A stretch of DNA of 64,000 nucleotides from an uncultured Allomuricauda sp. (GCF_947499695.1 NZ_CANMPQ010000001.1:930001-994000), one strand, 5' to 3'; numbered from the stretch's first letter, positions 46,191 through 56,254 are shown. The notes: generated from the sequence alone by a model not told the origin. A program made the numbers and translations.

Positions 46191-47396
46191 ATGAAAAAAA
46201 CATTACTCATTATCTCAGTTATCATACTTGCTGCCTGTGGAGGGGTCAAAAAAACCCAAGAGGCCCTAAATAGCGGCAACTATGTTTCGGCCATGAATAA
46301 GGCCATCAAGAATTTAGCGGAAAACAAAACCAAAAAAGGACATCAAGCCTATGTTTTGCTGTTAGAAGATGCATTCGCAAAGAATGTAGAACGTGAAATG
46401 GAGCAAATATCCTTTTTAAAGGGTGATGGAAATCCTGCAAACTTGGAAAGCATCTACAACAAGTATTTGCACCTCAAAGAAATTCAGCAAAGAATTAGAC
46501 CTTTGATGCCACTTCCTATCTATGATGAGAATAGGAATGCGTCCTTCGACTTTGTAAACTATGATTCAAGAATTGTAGCTACAAAGAATAATCTTTCTGA
46601 GTATCTGTACAGCAATGCCAACAGTCTTTTGGCTTCTGCCAAGGAGAAAGCCGATTATAGAGCGGCCTATGGTGAATTAAAGTACCTGCAGGAAATAAAC
46701 CCAGGTTATAAAGAGACGATTTCTAAAATGGAAGAGGCCTATACCCAAGGGCTTGAATATGTAAGGGTTGAAATCGGTAACGACACGCAACAGATAATCC
46801 CGGAAAGATTGGAAGAAGAGCTGTTGGACTTTAATGGATATGGATTGGATAACTTTTGGATGGAATATCATTCAAATCCAATTGCCGATATAAGGTACGA
46901 CTATGCTTTGAATGTCAATTTCAGGGAAATCAATATTTCACCTGAACAAGTTAACGAGAAGGAGATTATAAAAGAAAAACTCGTTAAGGACGGTTATGAC
47001 TACGTTTTAGACAATAACGGCAATGTGGCAAAAGACAGTCTTGGAAACGACATAAAAGTTGATAAGTTCAAAAAAGTGAAATGTAGTTTTTACCAGTTTA
47101 CACAATTCAAGGCCGCCCAAATTGGGGCTAAAGTTAGCATTACGGATTTGGAAAGTGGTCAGGAAATCAACTCTTATCCGTTGAGCAGTGAATTTGTATT
47201 TGAGCATGTATATGCCAACTATAGAGGAGACAAAAGAGCTTTGGGCACTGATCTGATATCACTTTTGGATGTTAGAGCTGTACCTTTCCCTACCAACGAA
47301 CAGATGGTATATGATGCCGGGGAGGACTTAAAGCTAAGATTAAAGTCCATTATTTCGCAGAACCGGATTATTGCCGGGAATCAGTTCAACGACTAA
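46191..47396 (+). CDS. Uncharacterised lipoprotein with TPR-like N-terminal half
   Basis: 401 residues. Lipoprotein signal MKKTLLIISVIILAAC (Cys16). The N-terminal half (TQEALNSGNYVSAMNKAIKNLAENKTKKG; YRAAYGELKYLQEINPGYKETISKMEEAY) looks like TPR-type helical pairs. The C-terminal half is beta-rich (YALNVNFREINISPEQVNEKEIIKEK; AKVSITDLESGQEINSYPLSSEFVFEH; ALGTDLISLLDVRAVPFPTNEQMVYDAGEDLKLRL). I believe this is a conserved flavobacterial lipoprotein of unknown function; no enzyme motif. A strong terminator follows at 47461. Confidence 0.75.
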   Translation: MKKTLLIISVIILAACGGVKKTQEALNSGNYVSAMNKAIKNLAENKTKKGHQAYVLLLEDAFAKNVEREMEQISFLKGDGNPANLESIYNKYLHLKEIQQRIRPLMPLPIYDENRNASFDFVNYDSRIVATKNNLSEYLYSNANSLLASAKEKADYRAAYGELKYLQEINPGYKETISKMEEAYTQGLEYVRVEIGNDTQQIIPERLEEELLDFNGYGLDNFWMEYHSNPIADIRYDYALNVNFREINISPEQVNEKEIIKEKLVKDGYDYVLDNNGNVAKDSLGNDIKVDKFKKVKCSFYQFTQFKAAQIGAKVSITDLESGQEINSYPLSSEFVFEHVYANYRGDKRALGTDLISLLDVRAVPFPTNEQMVYDAGEDLKLRLKSIISQNRIIAGNQFND

Positions 47397-47460
47397 ATAA
47401 GTTGTTGTATTGAGAGACTTAAAAGGTATTATTTGAACGTATCTATTCAATTGAACAAAA

Positions 47461-47493
47461 AGTCCCGACCATTGATTTGGTCGGGACTTTTTT
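47461..47493. terminator. Strong bidirectional terminator
   Basis: AGTCCCGACC (47461-47470) with GGTCGGGACT (47479-47488), eight-base loop, A-run before and T-run after. Serves the lipoprotein gene on the plus strand and ytxJ on the minus strand, whose stop codon abuts the T-run. Confidence 0.9.
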
Positions 47494-47881
47494 ATATATA
47501 TTCTTCCAAATTGATATCTGCTATAGCGCCATGGGATGTATGATAAATCGTTTCTCCATTTTTGATAATTAATAATTGCGGAGACTGGTGCATCACCTGA
47601 AATCGGACTGCTACCTCATTAGAAACATTCCTATGCGCATGTAGGTCCAAAAAATAGATATCAATATCCTTCCCCAATGCATATGTTGAGGTAAACATAT
47701 TTAAAACCATTCGGCTGATTCCACAAGTAGTCGAGTGTTTGAAAATAAGCTGAGTTCTTGATTTTGATTTTTCAGCAATCTCATCCAACTGTTCTTCCGA
47801 TACCAAAGGTATCCATGGAATTTGCTTTTCCTCCCTCTGTGTTTGCTCTTTATTGCCAAATAGGCCATTAAATATTCCCAT
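47492..47881 (-). CDS. ytxJ: Bacillithiol system redox-active protein YtxJ
   Basis: 129 residues, thioredoxin-like fold of the YtxJ (DUF2847) family, cytosolic. It has the monothiol site FKHSTTCGIS with Cys53 and the following LDLHAHRNVSNEVAVRFQVMHQSPQLLIIKNG, where HQSPQ supplies the cis-Pro. Monothiol members are thought to reduce or shuttle bacillithiol-protein mixed disulfides; the presence of such a gene suggests this organism makes bacillithiol, as many Flavobacteria do. bshA/B/C genes are not in the window. Single gene, diverging from clpB. Confidence 0.9.
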   Translation of the reverse strand: MGIFNGLFGNKEQTQREEKQIPWIPLVSEEQLDEIAEKSKSRTQLIFKHSTTCGISRMVLNMFTSTYALGKDIDIYFLDLHAHRNVSNEVAVRFQVMHQSPQLLIIKNGETIYHTSHGAIADINLEEYI

Positions 47882-48024
47882 GTTGCTAATTTACTAGTTA
47901 TGTCGAGCTTGTACAAAAAGCTTACAAACTGACGAAATGTCCCTTGTTTACAGGACTTTACCGACATTTTGACTGTTCGTTGCATATGGTAAGGTTGTTG
48001 ACATTACCCAAATAAACATTGAAA

Positions 48025-50625
48025 ATGAACTTTAATAATTTCACTATAAAATCACAAGAAGCTATTCAGCAGGCCCAACAGCTTGCGCAAGAGCTTGGAC
48101 ATCAACAAATAGAAAATGAGCACATTTTCCAAGCCATTTCAGAGGTGGATGAAAATGTATTACCATTCATTCTAAAAAAGTTGAATGTCAATATATCCAT
48201 GATCAATCAGATTTTGGAGAAAGAATTGGAAAGTTTTTCCAAAGTATCCGGAGGAGATATTATGATTTCGAGAGAAGCGGGAAAGACTTTAAACGAGGCA
48301 AGCATTATTGCTAAAAAACAAGGTGATGAATTTGTCTCCTTAGAACATCTATTCTTAGCAATTTTTAAGTCGAAAAGTAAAATAGCCCAGATACTCAAGG
48401 ATCAGGGAGTAACCGAAAAAGATTTAAAAGCGGCCATTGAAGAACTTCGTAAAGGTGGTAAGGTTACTTCACAAAGTGCTGAGGACACCTATAACTCCTT
48501 AGAAAAATATGCCAAAAACCTGAATCAACTTGCCGATAGTGGCAAACTTGACCCCGTTATCGGCCGGGATGAAGAAATTAGACGTGTGCTCCAAATTCTT
48601 TCTCGGCGAACCAAAAACAATCCAATGTTGGTCGGAGAACCTGGTGTTGGTAAAACGGCCATAGCGGAGGGTCTGGCCCACAGGATTGTGCAAGGTGATA
48701 TTCCTGAAAATCTCAAAGAAAAGATTATTTACTCCCTAGATATGGGAGCGCTTATCGCTGGCGCCAAATACAAAGGCGAATTTGAAGAGCGCTTAAAAGC
48801 GGTGATTAAAGAAGTGACCTCATCCGATGGAGACATTGTTCTTTTCATTGATGAAATCCATACGCTTGTAGGTGCTGGAGGTGGTCAAGGAGCTATGGAT
48901 GCCGCTAATATCCTTAAACCAGCACTGGCTAGGGGTGAACTTAGAGCTATTGGAGCAACAACCCTCGATGAATATCAAAAGTACTTTGAAAAGGACAAGG
49001 CTTTGGAGCGCAGATTCCAAAAGGTAATCATTGATGAGCCTGATACTGAAAGTGCTATCTCTATTTTACGTGGGATCAAAGAAAAATATGAAGCACATCA
49101 TAAAGTGCGCATCAAAGATGAGGCAGTTATCTCGGCAGTGGAACTTTCACAACGTTATATCACCAATCGTTTTCTACCAGACAAAGCAATCGATTTAATA
49201 GATGAGGCAGCTTCCAAACTTCGTATGGAAATCAATTCAAAACCGGAGGAATTGGACGTACTTGACCGAAAAATAATGCAATTGGAAATCGAGATTGAAG
49301 CCATAAAACGTGAAAATGACAAAGCCAAGCTTCAAACTTTGAATTTAGAACTGGCCAATCTCAAAGAAGAACGCAATGAAATCTTTGCCCAATGGGAAAG
49401 TGAAAAAACTGTTGTGGACAATATCCAAAAAACAAAACAGGACATAGAAAACTTCAAACTTGAGGCGGAGCGTGCCGAACGTAATGGAGATTATGGGAAA
49501 GTGGCCGAATTACGCTACGGCAAAATAAAGGAATCTCAAGAAAGGTTGGAGAAATTACAAGAAGAGCTCGCACAACAGCAAAGTTCAGGAACCCTTATCA
49601 AGGAGGAAGTAACCAACGAAGATATTGCGGAGGTTGTTGCCAAATGGACCGGCATTCCAGTGACCAAAATGATGCAGAGTGAACGTGAAAAGCTTTTGAA
49701 TTTGGAAGATGTGCTGCACAAGCGGGTTGTAGGTCAAGAAGAAGCCATAGAAGCTGTTTCTGACGCTATTCGAAGAAGCAGAGCAGGACTCCAAGATGAG
49801 AAAAAACCTATAGGGTCATTTCTGTTTTTAGGGAATACAGGTGTTGGTAAGACCGAGTTGGCCAAAACATTGGCGGCCTATCTTTTTGATGATGAAAATG
49901 CCATTACCCGAATTGATATGAGCGAATATAAAGAACGACACTCCGTAAGTCGATTGGTTGGAGCACCTCCAGGGTATGTAGGTTACGATGAAGGCGGACA
50001 ATTAACTGAGGCAGTGCGGAGAAAACCCTATTCAGTGGTTTTATTGGATGAGATAGAAAAGGCACATCCTGACACCTTCAATATACTCCTGCAAGTATTG
50101 GATGAAGGTCGCTTAACGGATAACAAAGGGCGAGTTGCCGACTTCAAGAATTCTATCATAATCATGACAAGCAATATGGGAAGTCCAATTATTCAAGAGA
50201 AGTTTGAAGGTGCTGTTGATTTGGAAAGTGCCGCAAATGCAGCCCGTGTTGAAGTTATGGGATTATTGCGTAAAACCATCCGTCCCGAATTTTTGAATAG
50301 GATTGATGACATTATTATGTTCACACCATTGACTCAATCAAATATCAAGGAAATTGTAGGCCTGCAACTGGGGCAGTTAAAAAGAATGGTTTCCAAACAA
50401 CACATTACATTGGATGCCACCGAAGAAGCCATTTCATATTTGGCCGAAAAAGGATACGATCCGCAATTTGGAGCAAGACCTGTAAAACGTTTAATCCAAA
50501 AAGAAGTGTTGAATAACCTGTCTAAGGAGCTCCTCGCAGGAAAGATTAAAGCTGATAGCATTATATTATTGGACTCGTTTGATAACCAATTGGTTTTCAG
50601 AAACCAAAATGAATTGGTGAAATAG
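48025..50625 (+). CDS. clpB: ATP-dependent chaperone ClpB (Hsp100 disaggregase)
   Basis: Hexameric disaggregase that acts with DnaK, also in this window, to rescue aggregated proteins. 866 residues from ATG 48025 ([18 protein letters not shown]); a TTG at 48019 is less likely. N-terminal Clp repeat domain (1-145); AAA1 with GEPGVGKT (from 204) and [15 protein letters not shown]; the long coiled-coil middle domain (about 405-520: [18 protein letters not shown]) that separates ClpB from ClpA/C; AAA2 with GNTGVGKT (from 603), [16 protein letters not shown] and the C-terminal [10 protein letters not shown]. No ClpP-binding loop expected. A terminator follows at 50648. Confidence 0.97.
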   Translation: MNFNNFTIKSQEAIQQAQQLAQELGHQQIENEHIFQAISEVDENVLPFILKKLNVNISMINQILEKELESFSKVSGGDIMISREAGKTLNEASIIAKKQGDEFVSLEHLFLAIFKSKSKIAQILKDQGVTEKDLKAAIEELRKGGKVTSQSAEDTYNSLEKYAKNLNQLADSGKLDPVIGRDEEIRRVLQILSRRTKNNPMLVGEPGVGKTAIAEGLAHRIVQGDIPENLKEKIIYSLDMGALIAGAKYKGEFEERLKAVIKEVTSSDGDIVLFIDEIHTLVGAGGGQGAMDAANILKPALARGELRAIGATTLDEYQKYFEKDKALERRFQKVIIDEPDTESAISILRGIKEKYEAHHKVRIKDEAVISAVELSQRYITNRFLPDKAIDLIDEAASKLRMEINSKPEELDVLDRKIMQLEIEIEAIKRENDKAKLQTLNLELANLKEERNEIFAQWESEKTVVDNIQKTKQDIENFKLEAERAERNGDYGKVAELRYGKIKESQERLEKLQEELAQQQSSGTLIKEEVTNEDIAEVVAKWTGIPVTKMMQSEREKLLNLEDVLHKRVVGQEEAIEAVSDAIRRSRAGLQDEKKPIGSFLFLGNTGVGKTELAKTLAAYLFDDENAITRIDMSEYKERHSVSRLVGAPPGYVGYDEGGQLTEAVRRKPYSVVLLDEIEKAHPDTFNILLQVLDEGRLTDNKGRVADFKNSIIIMTSNMGSPIIQEKFEGAVDLESAANAARVEVMGLLRKTIRPEFLNRIDDIIMFTPLTQSNIKEIVGLQLGQLKRMVSKQHITLDATEEAISYLAEKGYDPQFGARPVKRLIQKEVLNNLSKELLAGKIKADSIILLDSFDNQLVFRNQNELVK

Positions 50626-50647
50626 ATAACAATTTTAGAAAAAGAAG

Positions 50648-50676
50648 GCCCTTATTGTGTTAAAATAAGGGCTTTT
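50648..50676 (+). terminator. Terminator after clpB
   Basis: GCCCTTATT (50648-50656) with AATAAGGGC (50664-50672), seven-base loop, then TTTT. 22 bases past the clpB stop. Confidence 0.85.
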
Positions 50677-50692
50677 GCATTTTTAATATACC

Positions 50693-50701
50693 ATACAGTA
50701 T
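50693..50701. promoter_or_regulatory. ATACAGTAT palindrome, candidate TetR operator
   Basis: A perfect 9-base odd palindrome (ATAC-A-GTAT) within ACCATACAGTATCTG, 53 bases before the TetR gene. TetR regulators commonly bind such sites near their own gene. Short palindromes also arise by chance in AT-rich DNA. Confidence 0.35.
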
Positions 50702-50753
50702 CTGTTTTTTATATATTAGCTGAGACCAGCATGCCCAACCGGCCCGAACCACT

Positions 50754-51350
50754 ATGACCAAAAAAGCAGAACGCACCACTGCGTACATTATTGAAACCGT
50801 AGCGCCTATCTTTAACAAGTATGGGTATGTGGGTACTAGTATGAGTGACCTCACAGAGGCTACAGGTCTTACCAAAGGGGCTATTTACGGTAATTTTGAA
50901 AACAAGGAGGCATTGGCTTTGTCCGCCTTTGAGTATAACCAAAATCACTTGTTGGCAGTAATCGATGAGAAATTGGGTGTTGAAGGTGGAGCCATGGATA
51001 AAATAGATTCCCTATTGCGGTTTTACCGCCAATATGATGTTTTCACCCTTCCCTTCGGAGGTTGCCCCATTCTTAATGTTGGCGTAGATGCTCAGAGCAA
51101 CAATAAATTATTAGTAGCAGCGGTTAAAGAAACCATTAAAGAAATTGAAGGTAAGATTGCTCTTGTTTTAGAAAACGGTGTTAATCAAAGTGAGATTCAT
51201 TTACCTGTACCTCCCTTACAGTTTGCCAAACAACTCTTCACCATGCTTCAGGGAGCAATTGCGATGTCAACGATGACCCGAGATCGTAAATATCTCATAA
51301 ATACTATCGCGTATTTGGAGCATTTGGTTCAAAAAGAGATTAAGAACTAG
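50754..51350 (+). CDS. TetR/AcrR-family transcriptional regulator
   Basis: 198 residues. N-terminal helix-turn-helix: TTAYIIETVAPIFNKYGYVGTSMSDLTEATGLTKGAIYGNFENKEALALSAFEYN, the standard TetR_N pattern. The C-terminal ligand domain (LLRFYRQYDVFTLPFGGCPILNVGVDAQSNNKLLVAAVKE) has the GGCPxxN motif of the TetR_C subgroup near YvdT/ComR-like or AcrR-type regulators that respond to reactive electrophiles or small organics; the Cys may be redox- or ligand-sensing. No obvious target gene adjoins it; the next gene is a membrane regulator. Autoregulation via the upstream palindrome is possible. Confidence 0.9.
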   Translation: MTKKAERTTAYIIETVAPIFNKYGYVGTSMSDLTEATGLTKGAIYGNFENKEALALSAFEYNQNHLLAVIDEKLGVEGGAMDKIDSLLRFYRQYDVFTLPFGGCPILNVGVDAQSNNKLLVAAVKETIKEIEGKIALVLENGVNQSEIHLPVPPLQFAKQLFTMLQGAIAMSTMTRDRKYLINTIAYLEHLVQKEIKN

Positions 51351-51442
51351 GTTCTATTATCCTATTCTAAAAAAAATCAAGTTTCATTATTGCAATGCGA
51401 TAAAACCATTGAACTCAAAAAAATTGCTTTTATTTGGTTGCG

Positions 51443-52549
51443 ATGAATACCTATGAATATCTCTTTTCGCTATTTTCTTTTCTAGCCTTTGTTTTGGCTG
51501 TACTATTCTTTATAAAAAAAAGGGGTGATAAAATCGCTAACCGATTATTGGGGATATATGTCCTGCTTTTTGGTTACAATATTTTTTACAATGCTCTCTA
51601 TTGGTCGGGGGAACTGTTTACCCAAAGATGTATAAGTATACTATTCACAAACATGCTTGTATGGGTGCTTTATGGACCAGTTTTATTCTTTTATATTAGA
51701 AGAGTGGTCTATAAAGTAAGCTTCAAATGGAAAGATTTGGTCCATATTATACCTTTCCTGATAATTTTGCTCAACTACTCAAGGGTCTATTTAATGACGC
51801 CTTCAACGAAAGTTGAGCTTCTCCAAAATCGAAAAATCATCTTTTCCATATATTATTTCAACCAACACCAAACCAAGATAATCATAGCTCTTATGTTCCT
51901 ATATTTTGGTTTGATTTTTTGGCAATTAATGAAGGGTGTCATAAGTCTAAATAAAGAGGTGTGGTTAAAATTGATATCGTTTTCGTATTTGGGATACGTT
52001 ATTTCTTTTACTTCATTTTTTGTGCTTAGCGGCTTAGGGATTTTAACCCCCGACCATGACTACCTCATTGGTGCATCAATGATTTTTTTCATTTCAATGT
52101 TAGCGTATTTTGGCTTTGTCCAGCCCGAAGTATTTGATGGCAAACCAATGAGCAGCATAATTCCTGTCATTAAATATAGAACAACGGGATTGACTCCAGA
52201 TTTTTCAGTTGAGCTAAAGGAGGAAATGGAAAAATATATGGAGAGTGACAAACCGTATTTGAACAGCGAATTCAGGTTGGATGACCTTGCGTCTAAACTA
52301 GATATTTCGAGACATCATTGCTCACAAGTCATTAATGAACATTTTGATTCCAATTTTTTCAATTTTATCAACTCCTATAGGATAGAAGAAGTCAAAAAAA
52401 TGCTTCAAAAAAAAACCAAACTTAGCATTACCGATGTGATGTACGCTTGTGGTTTCAATAATCGGGTATCCTTCTATAATGCTTTCAAAAAGTTTACAGG
52501 AACAACTCCGAAAATGTACCTCAATTCCGACGGCAAGGAAACTGCCTGA
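51443..52549 (+). CDS. Membrane-embedded AraC-family regulator
   Basis: 368 residues from ATG 51443 (MNTYEYLFSLF); a TTG at 51434 is rejected. About seven hydrophobic helices fill residues 1-240 (for example LVWVLYGPVLFFYIRRVV, LVHIIPFLIILLNYSRVYL, IGASMIFFISMLAYFGFV), followed by a short linker and a C-terminal AraC helix-turn-helix (about 265-365: EFRLDDLASKLDISRHHCSQVINEHF; LSITDVMYACGFNNRVSFYNAFKKFTGTTP). Such integral-membrane AraC proteins are frequent in Flavobacteria; they may sense membrane or periplasmic signals directly. The lipoprotein and PD40 genes downstream are candidate targets by position. Confidence 0.88.
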   Translation: MNTYEYLFSLFSFLAFVLAVLFFIKKRGDKIANRLLGIYVLLFGYNIFYNALYWSGELFTQRCISILFTNMLVWVLYGPVLFFYIRRVVYKVSFKWKDLVHIIPFLIILLNYSRVYLMTPSTKVELLQNRKIIFSIYYFNQHQTKIIIALMFLYFGLIFWQLMKGVISLNKEVWLKLISFSYLGYVISFTSFFVLSGLGILTPDHDYLIGASMIFFISMLAYFGFVQPEVFDGKPMSSIIPVIKYRTTGLTPDFSVELKEEMEKYMESDKPYLNSEFRLDDLASKLDISRHHCSQVINEHFDSNFFNFINSYRIEEVKKMLQKKTKLSITDVMYACGFNNRVSFYNAFKKFTGTTPKMYLNSDGKETA

Positions 52550-52680
52550 TCACTACGCCCCACTTTTAACGAACCAATATCCCCTCCAGATTGTTGTAAA
52601 TCTTTATAAGGACTAATAATCCTTGTCCTTTTAATCTTTTCATTTGTTATAGCAACCGCTCTAAAATAACAAAGCTCATC

Positions 52681-53868
52681 ATGAAATCTCAAATTGTTTC
52701 CCAAATGAAAAAGATAATTTCTATTGTACTGATTTCAATCATTTATGCCTGTAGTTCAAGCGATGATGGCGGAGGAGATGTTCCTAACGAAAATCCTGTG
52801 CTTACAAGTATTACGATTAGTTCCTCCAATGGAAGCCAACTTGACCTTTTTGGAACCAACACCACGATACTGACTGCAATTGGAAAAGATCAATTTGGGC
52901 AAACCATAGCCATTTCCGGAACAATTAACTGGTCAGCAAGTAATACGAATCTAAGCGTAAATGGCAGTGGGTTAGTAACTGGTTTGCAGGTGGGAAGCTC
53001 GGTTGTAACCGCAAGTGTCGGGAGTGTCTCAAGAACGTTCTCCTTTACTATTGTTGATTCTGAACCACAATCTGGAACTTTTATTTACGTAAGCGATGCT
53101 GCCCAGTTCGCGACCGGTCCATGGAAAATTGTGCGATATGATGAAAATGGGCAAAATGCAATGACCTTCATTGATGATGATCTAGCATGGCCGCAGGATA
53201 TCTTATTTCTAGAAGATCAAGGCCAGGTATTGATTTCCAACTTAAGTTCGAATAAAATAAACCGGTATGATGCATCCACAGGTAATTTAATAGGAAGTTT
53301 TGCAACCGGTATAAGCGGCCCAACACGCATGAAGATTGGCGCCGATAATTTATTATATGTTTTACAATGGGAAGGAAACGGGCTAGTTCGAAGGTACCAG
53401 TTGGATGGTACATTTGTGGATCAGTTTACCTCTGTTGGTGTTTCTAGAAGCATTGGACTGGATTGGGACTCTGATGGTAATCTGTATGTATCATCCTTCG
53501 AGGATGCCTCGATAAGGAAATTTGATGCCAATGGTGATGACCTTGGGTTATTCATCTCCTCCGGCATACAAGGACCCACGAACATTTGGTTTGATGCAAA
53601 TGGAAACCTACTGGTAAATGATTGGACAGGTAATAAAGTGGTTAGATTCGATTCTGATGGCAATTTCATCGGAGATGTAGTAACCTCTGGTTTAAACCAG
53701 CCTGAAGGCGTTGACTTTTTTCCCAATGGAGATTTCTTAATTGGTAGCGGCGGTACTTCTGAAGTGAAATTATATGACCGCAGCGGCACCTTTATCAAAA
53801 ATTTGGTCAGCGCAGGGGAAGGAGGCCTAGTACGTCCTAATGCGGTTCGAATAAGGGAAATTCAATAA
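52681..53868 (+). CDS. Lipoprotein with BIG2-like domain and NHL beta-propeller
   Basis: 395 residues from ATG 52681; ATG 52705 (MKKIISIVLISIIYAC) is an equally good lipoprotein start. After the lipidated Cys comes SSSDDGGGD, an acidic stretch of the kind that marks surface-exposed Bacteroidota lipoproteins. Residues about 40-125 resemble a BIG2 Ig-like domain (ITISSSNGSQLDLFGTNTTILTAIGKDQFG; SGLVTGLQVGSSVVTASVGS). The rest is an NHL-type six-blade propeller with repeats such as GLDWDSDGNLYVSSFEDASIRKFDANGD and NIWFDANGNLLVNDWTGNKVVRFDSDG. Binding function likely, ligand unknown. Operon with the PD40 gene 8 bases downstream. Confidence 0.85.
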   Translation: MKSQIVSQMKKIISIVLISIIYACSSSDDGGGDVPNENPVLTSITISSSNGSQLDLFGTNTTILTAIGKDQFGQTIAISGTINWSASNTNLSVNGSGLVTGLQVGSSVVTASVGSVSRTFSFTIVDSEPQSGTFIYVSDAAQFATGPWKIVRYDENGQNAMTFIDDDLAWPQDILFLEDQGQVLISNLSSNKINRYDASTGNLIGSFATGISGPTRMKIGADNLLYVLQWEGNGLVRRYQLDGTFVDQFTSVGVSRSIGLDWDSDGNLYVSSFEDASIRKFDANGDDLGLFISSGIQGPTNIWFDANGNLLVNDWTGNKVVRFDSDGNFIGDVVTSGLNQPEGVDFFPNGDFLIGSGGTSEVKLYDRSGTFIKNLVSAGEGGLVRPNAVRIREIQ

Positions 53869-53876
53869 CCCGCAAA

Positions 53877-54734
53877 ATGAAAGGAACATTAATATTCTTA
53901 CTGTTTTGTCACACCGTCATCTGTTCTGGGCAAATCAAAATGTTCGAACCGAATGTAATTTCTGATGATCAGTCTTTCGGGGTAAGTGTATCCCCTGACG
54001 GTAAAAACCTTCTATTTGTTAAAGCTTATGGAGGAAGAGATTCATTACACCTATACGAATCCCGACACTGGAATGGCAAATGGCAAGACCCAAAAAGAGC
54101 GTTTTTCTCCAATAAGGCCTACGATGAAATTGACCCCTCCTTTTCTCCAGATGGGACCGCCATATTGTTCAATTCCCAAATTTCCGAAGATGAAGGTTAT
54201 GATGTGTTTATATTAAAAAAGACAGATGCTGGTTGGACAAAACCTTCAAGACTAGCAGCGACTATAAACACAGAACGACATGAGTTTTATGCTACCATGT
54301 CGCTAAATAAAAACATCTATTTCACCAGAAGAATGGAGAGCAATGATATTTATGTAAGTCATTGGTCTAAGGATGGGTATAAAAAGGCCGTTCCCTTGGA
54401 AGGTGGTATCAATACCGATTCCAGTGATTCCAATCCTTACATATCTCCGAAAGAGGATTTTCTGATATTTATCTCAAGCCGGGAAGGAGGGTTTGGAAAT
54501 GCAGATTTATATGTGAGTTTTAGAAAAAACAACAAGTGGAGCCAACCCATGAACTTAGGAAACAGAATAAATACGGAGGTCAGTGAATTTTGTCCTACTA
54601 TTGATTTAAAAAACAAAAGGTTCTTTTTTTCCCGAACCATTATTGATAATGAAAGACGAATAGAGAATATATACAGTATGTCGCTGAGAAAACTACGTTT
54701 AAAAAAATTAAGAAAACAAGCCAAATGGGATTAG
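53877..54734 (+). CDS. Secreted PD40 (TolB-like) beta-propeller protein
   Basis: 285 residues. Signal peptide MKGTLIFLLFCHTVICSGQ. PD40 blades: VSVSPDGKNLLFVKAYGGRDSLHLYE, DEIDPSFSPDGTAILFNSQISEDEGYDVFILK, SNPYISPKEDFLIFISSREGGFGNADLYVSF and FCPTIDLKNKRFFFSRTI. Basic C-terminus (LRKLRLKKLRKQAKWD). Part of a two-gene unit with the NHL lipoprotein, so the two propellers may act together at the envelope. It converges on the PorP/SprF-SPOR gene. Distinct from, but the same fold as, the protein at 10953. Confidence 0.82.
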   Translation: MKGTLIFLLFCHTVICSGQIKMFEPNVISDDQSFGVSVSPDGKNLLFVKAYGGRDSLHLYESRHWNGKWQDPKRAFFSNKAYDEIDPSFSPDGTAILFNSQISEDEGYDVFILKKTDAGWTKPSRLAATINTERHEFYATMSLNKNIYFTRRMESNDIYVSHWSKDGYKKAVPLEGGINTDSSDSNPYISPKEDFLIFISSREGGFGNADLYVSFRKNNKWSQPMNLGNRINTEVSEFCPTIDLKNKRFFFSRTIIDNERRIENIYSMSLRKLRLKKLRKQAKWD

Positions 54735-54745
54735 TGGGGTTGTCT

Positions 54746-56254
54746 TCATTCCCTCCTGACCCTAAAAATCCAGGTTTTGTCGGCATACTTGCCAAAAAAC
54801 TTGCTGTCCCGTGCATTTCTGGCCTCTTGCATGGTATTATAGCGTTCTAAATACACATAATTGAATTTGTTTTGACTGCGATAGAACGATTTTGGTTCCA
54901 GTCCTCTTTTCCTTAAGTTGAGCATGAAACTTTCAAAATAACGTTTGGTTCCGAATACATTCGCAATTAAATAGAATCCTGGTTCCAAACCTGCGGCGTC
55001 AGTAACTTCTTGATATTTTTCATTGGGCTTAACCTCAACTTTTTGATTCTGGAGTGCCGCGAGGCTGTCCTTTTTCCGCTGTTCGACAAGCATTATACGT
55101 TGCTGTTCGCGGACTGCATCAAGTGAATCTCTCTCTTTTTGTTGGGTTTCTTTAAGTCGTTGTTGCCTTTCACGTTCCAAACGCTCATCCATGGCCAACT
55201 TTTGTTCTTCCTCCTTTGCTTTTACCTCAGCTTTCTCAGCATCAAGTAATTTTTGCTCTTCCAAAGCTTCCAGTTTTCTCTCCTCCTCTTCCTCCATCAT
55301 CCGAGCTAAAGCCAAGGTATCATCTTTTTCAACATCGAATCCCACAACTTTTTTCCTACCGTCACTTTTTCCAAAATGGTACGAAGCAATCAATTCCAAT
55401 GTGGGTTCTTCATCACTTAAAACATCATCCGTTCCGAATTCAAGCAACCCACCTATAGAAAATTGTTTGGCAAAGGTTACTCCTGCCCCTCCTGATATAC
55501 CATAAAAATTATTATAGCCTCCCTGAACCCAGAATTTAGAGGTGGAAAGCAGTCCATTTATTCCAAATTGAGTATCAACATCTGAAATGGATTTGACATA
55601 AATCAGCGGTCTCACATAACTTTCCCCAAGCGCAGGAAGAATTGTAATCGGGAAATCATAGCTCATAGTTCCGATGAATGCCATGGCATCTGTGTCGTTA
55701 TCACTGTTGGATAAATTGGAATCTAAAGCGTTCTCTACTGCAAGTCCTAAACCAAATCCATGAGCTTGTAGGCGGATAGCCGGTGAAGCACCAATGATAA
55801 AATCGTTGGTATTTTCAGGCTCCACAGAGTTTGGGTCAGGAATCAAAGCATCATCGGCCACTTCCTGTTGGAAACCAAATATGTTAATACCAAAGACCAA
55901 TTGGATATCATCCAAATGAATCGCGTGAACATAGTTTAAATTTGCCCCAGTATTAAGATAAACTCCCGTATTGTGCTGTAAAAACCCTATTCCAAATGAT
56001 GAATTTGGATTGATTCCATGCGAATAATTCGCAAATAAAGTAGTTGGGTCACTATCTAAAGTTTGCCATTGCCAACGCGACCAAACGGTCAGTGAGTGCG
56101 GGTTGTTCCAATTTAGGCCATAAGTGGCGTTCAACAAACTTGCGTTAAATTGAGTAAGGTTGTGTTGCCGAAAATCTGAAGGTAAAGTAATTTCTTGGGC
56201 CCATAAGAGTGAGGTCATCAATAGAAATACAAAAGAAACCTGAGGTTTAGGCAT
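54746..56254 (-). CDS. PorP/SprF-family type IX secretion outer membrane protein fused to coiled coil and SPOR-like domain
   Basis: 502 residues. Signal peptide ends LLWAQ. Residues about 22-310 form the PorP/SprF beta-barrel (WQTLDSDPTTLFANYSHGINPNSSFGIGFLQHNTG; GVTFAKQFSIGGLLEFGTDDV; LELIASYHFGK). Residues about 316-405 are a Glu/Lys/Arg/Gln-rich coiled coil (ERKLEALEEQKLLDAEKAEV). The end (426-502: GFYLIANVFGTKRYFESFMLNLRKRGLEPKSFY...YVYLERYNTMQEAR) is SPOR-like, a peptidoglycan-binding fold. This would tether an outer membrane barrel to the cell wall. Other PorP/SprF genes normally sit next to large adhesins; here it neighbours two propeller proteins on the opposite strand. Confidence 0.85.
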   Translation of the reverse strand: MPKPQVSFVFLLMTSLLWAQEITLPSDFRQHNLTQFNASLLNATYGLNWNNPHSLTVWSRWQWQTLDSDPTTLFANYSHGINPNSSFGIGFLQHNTGVYLNTGANLNYVHAIHLDDIQLVFGINIFGFQQEVADDALIPDPNSVEPENTNDFIIGASPAIRLQAHGFGLGLAVENALDSNLSNSDNDTDAMAFIGTMSYDFPITILPALGESYVRPLIYVKSISDVDTQFGINGLLSTSKFWVQGGYNNFYGISGGAGVTFAKQFSIGGLLEFGTDDVLSDEEPTLELIASYHFGKSDGRKKVVGFDVEKDDTLALARMMEEEEERKLEALEEQKLLDAEKAEVKAKEEEQKLAMDERLERERQQRLKETQQKERDSLDAVREQQRIMLVEQRKKDSLAALQNQKVEVKPNEKYQEVTDAAGLEPGFYLIANVFGTKRYFESFMLNLRKRGLEPKSFYRSQNKFNYVYLERYNTMQEARNARDSKFFGKYADKTWIFRVRRE

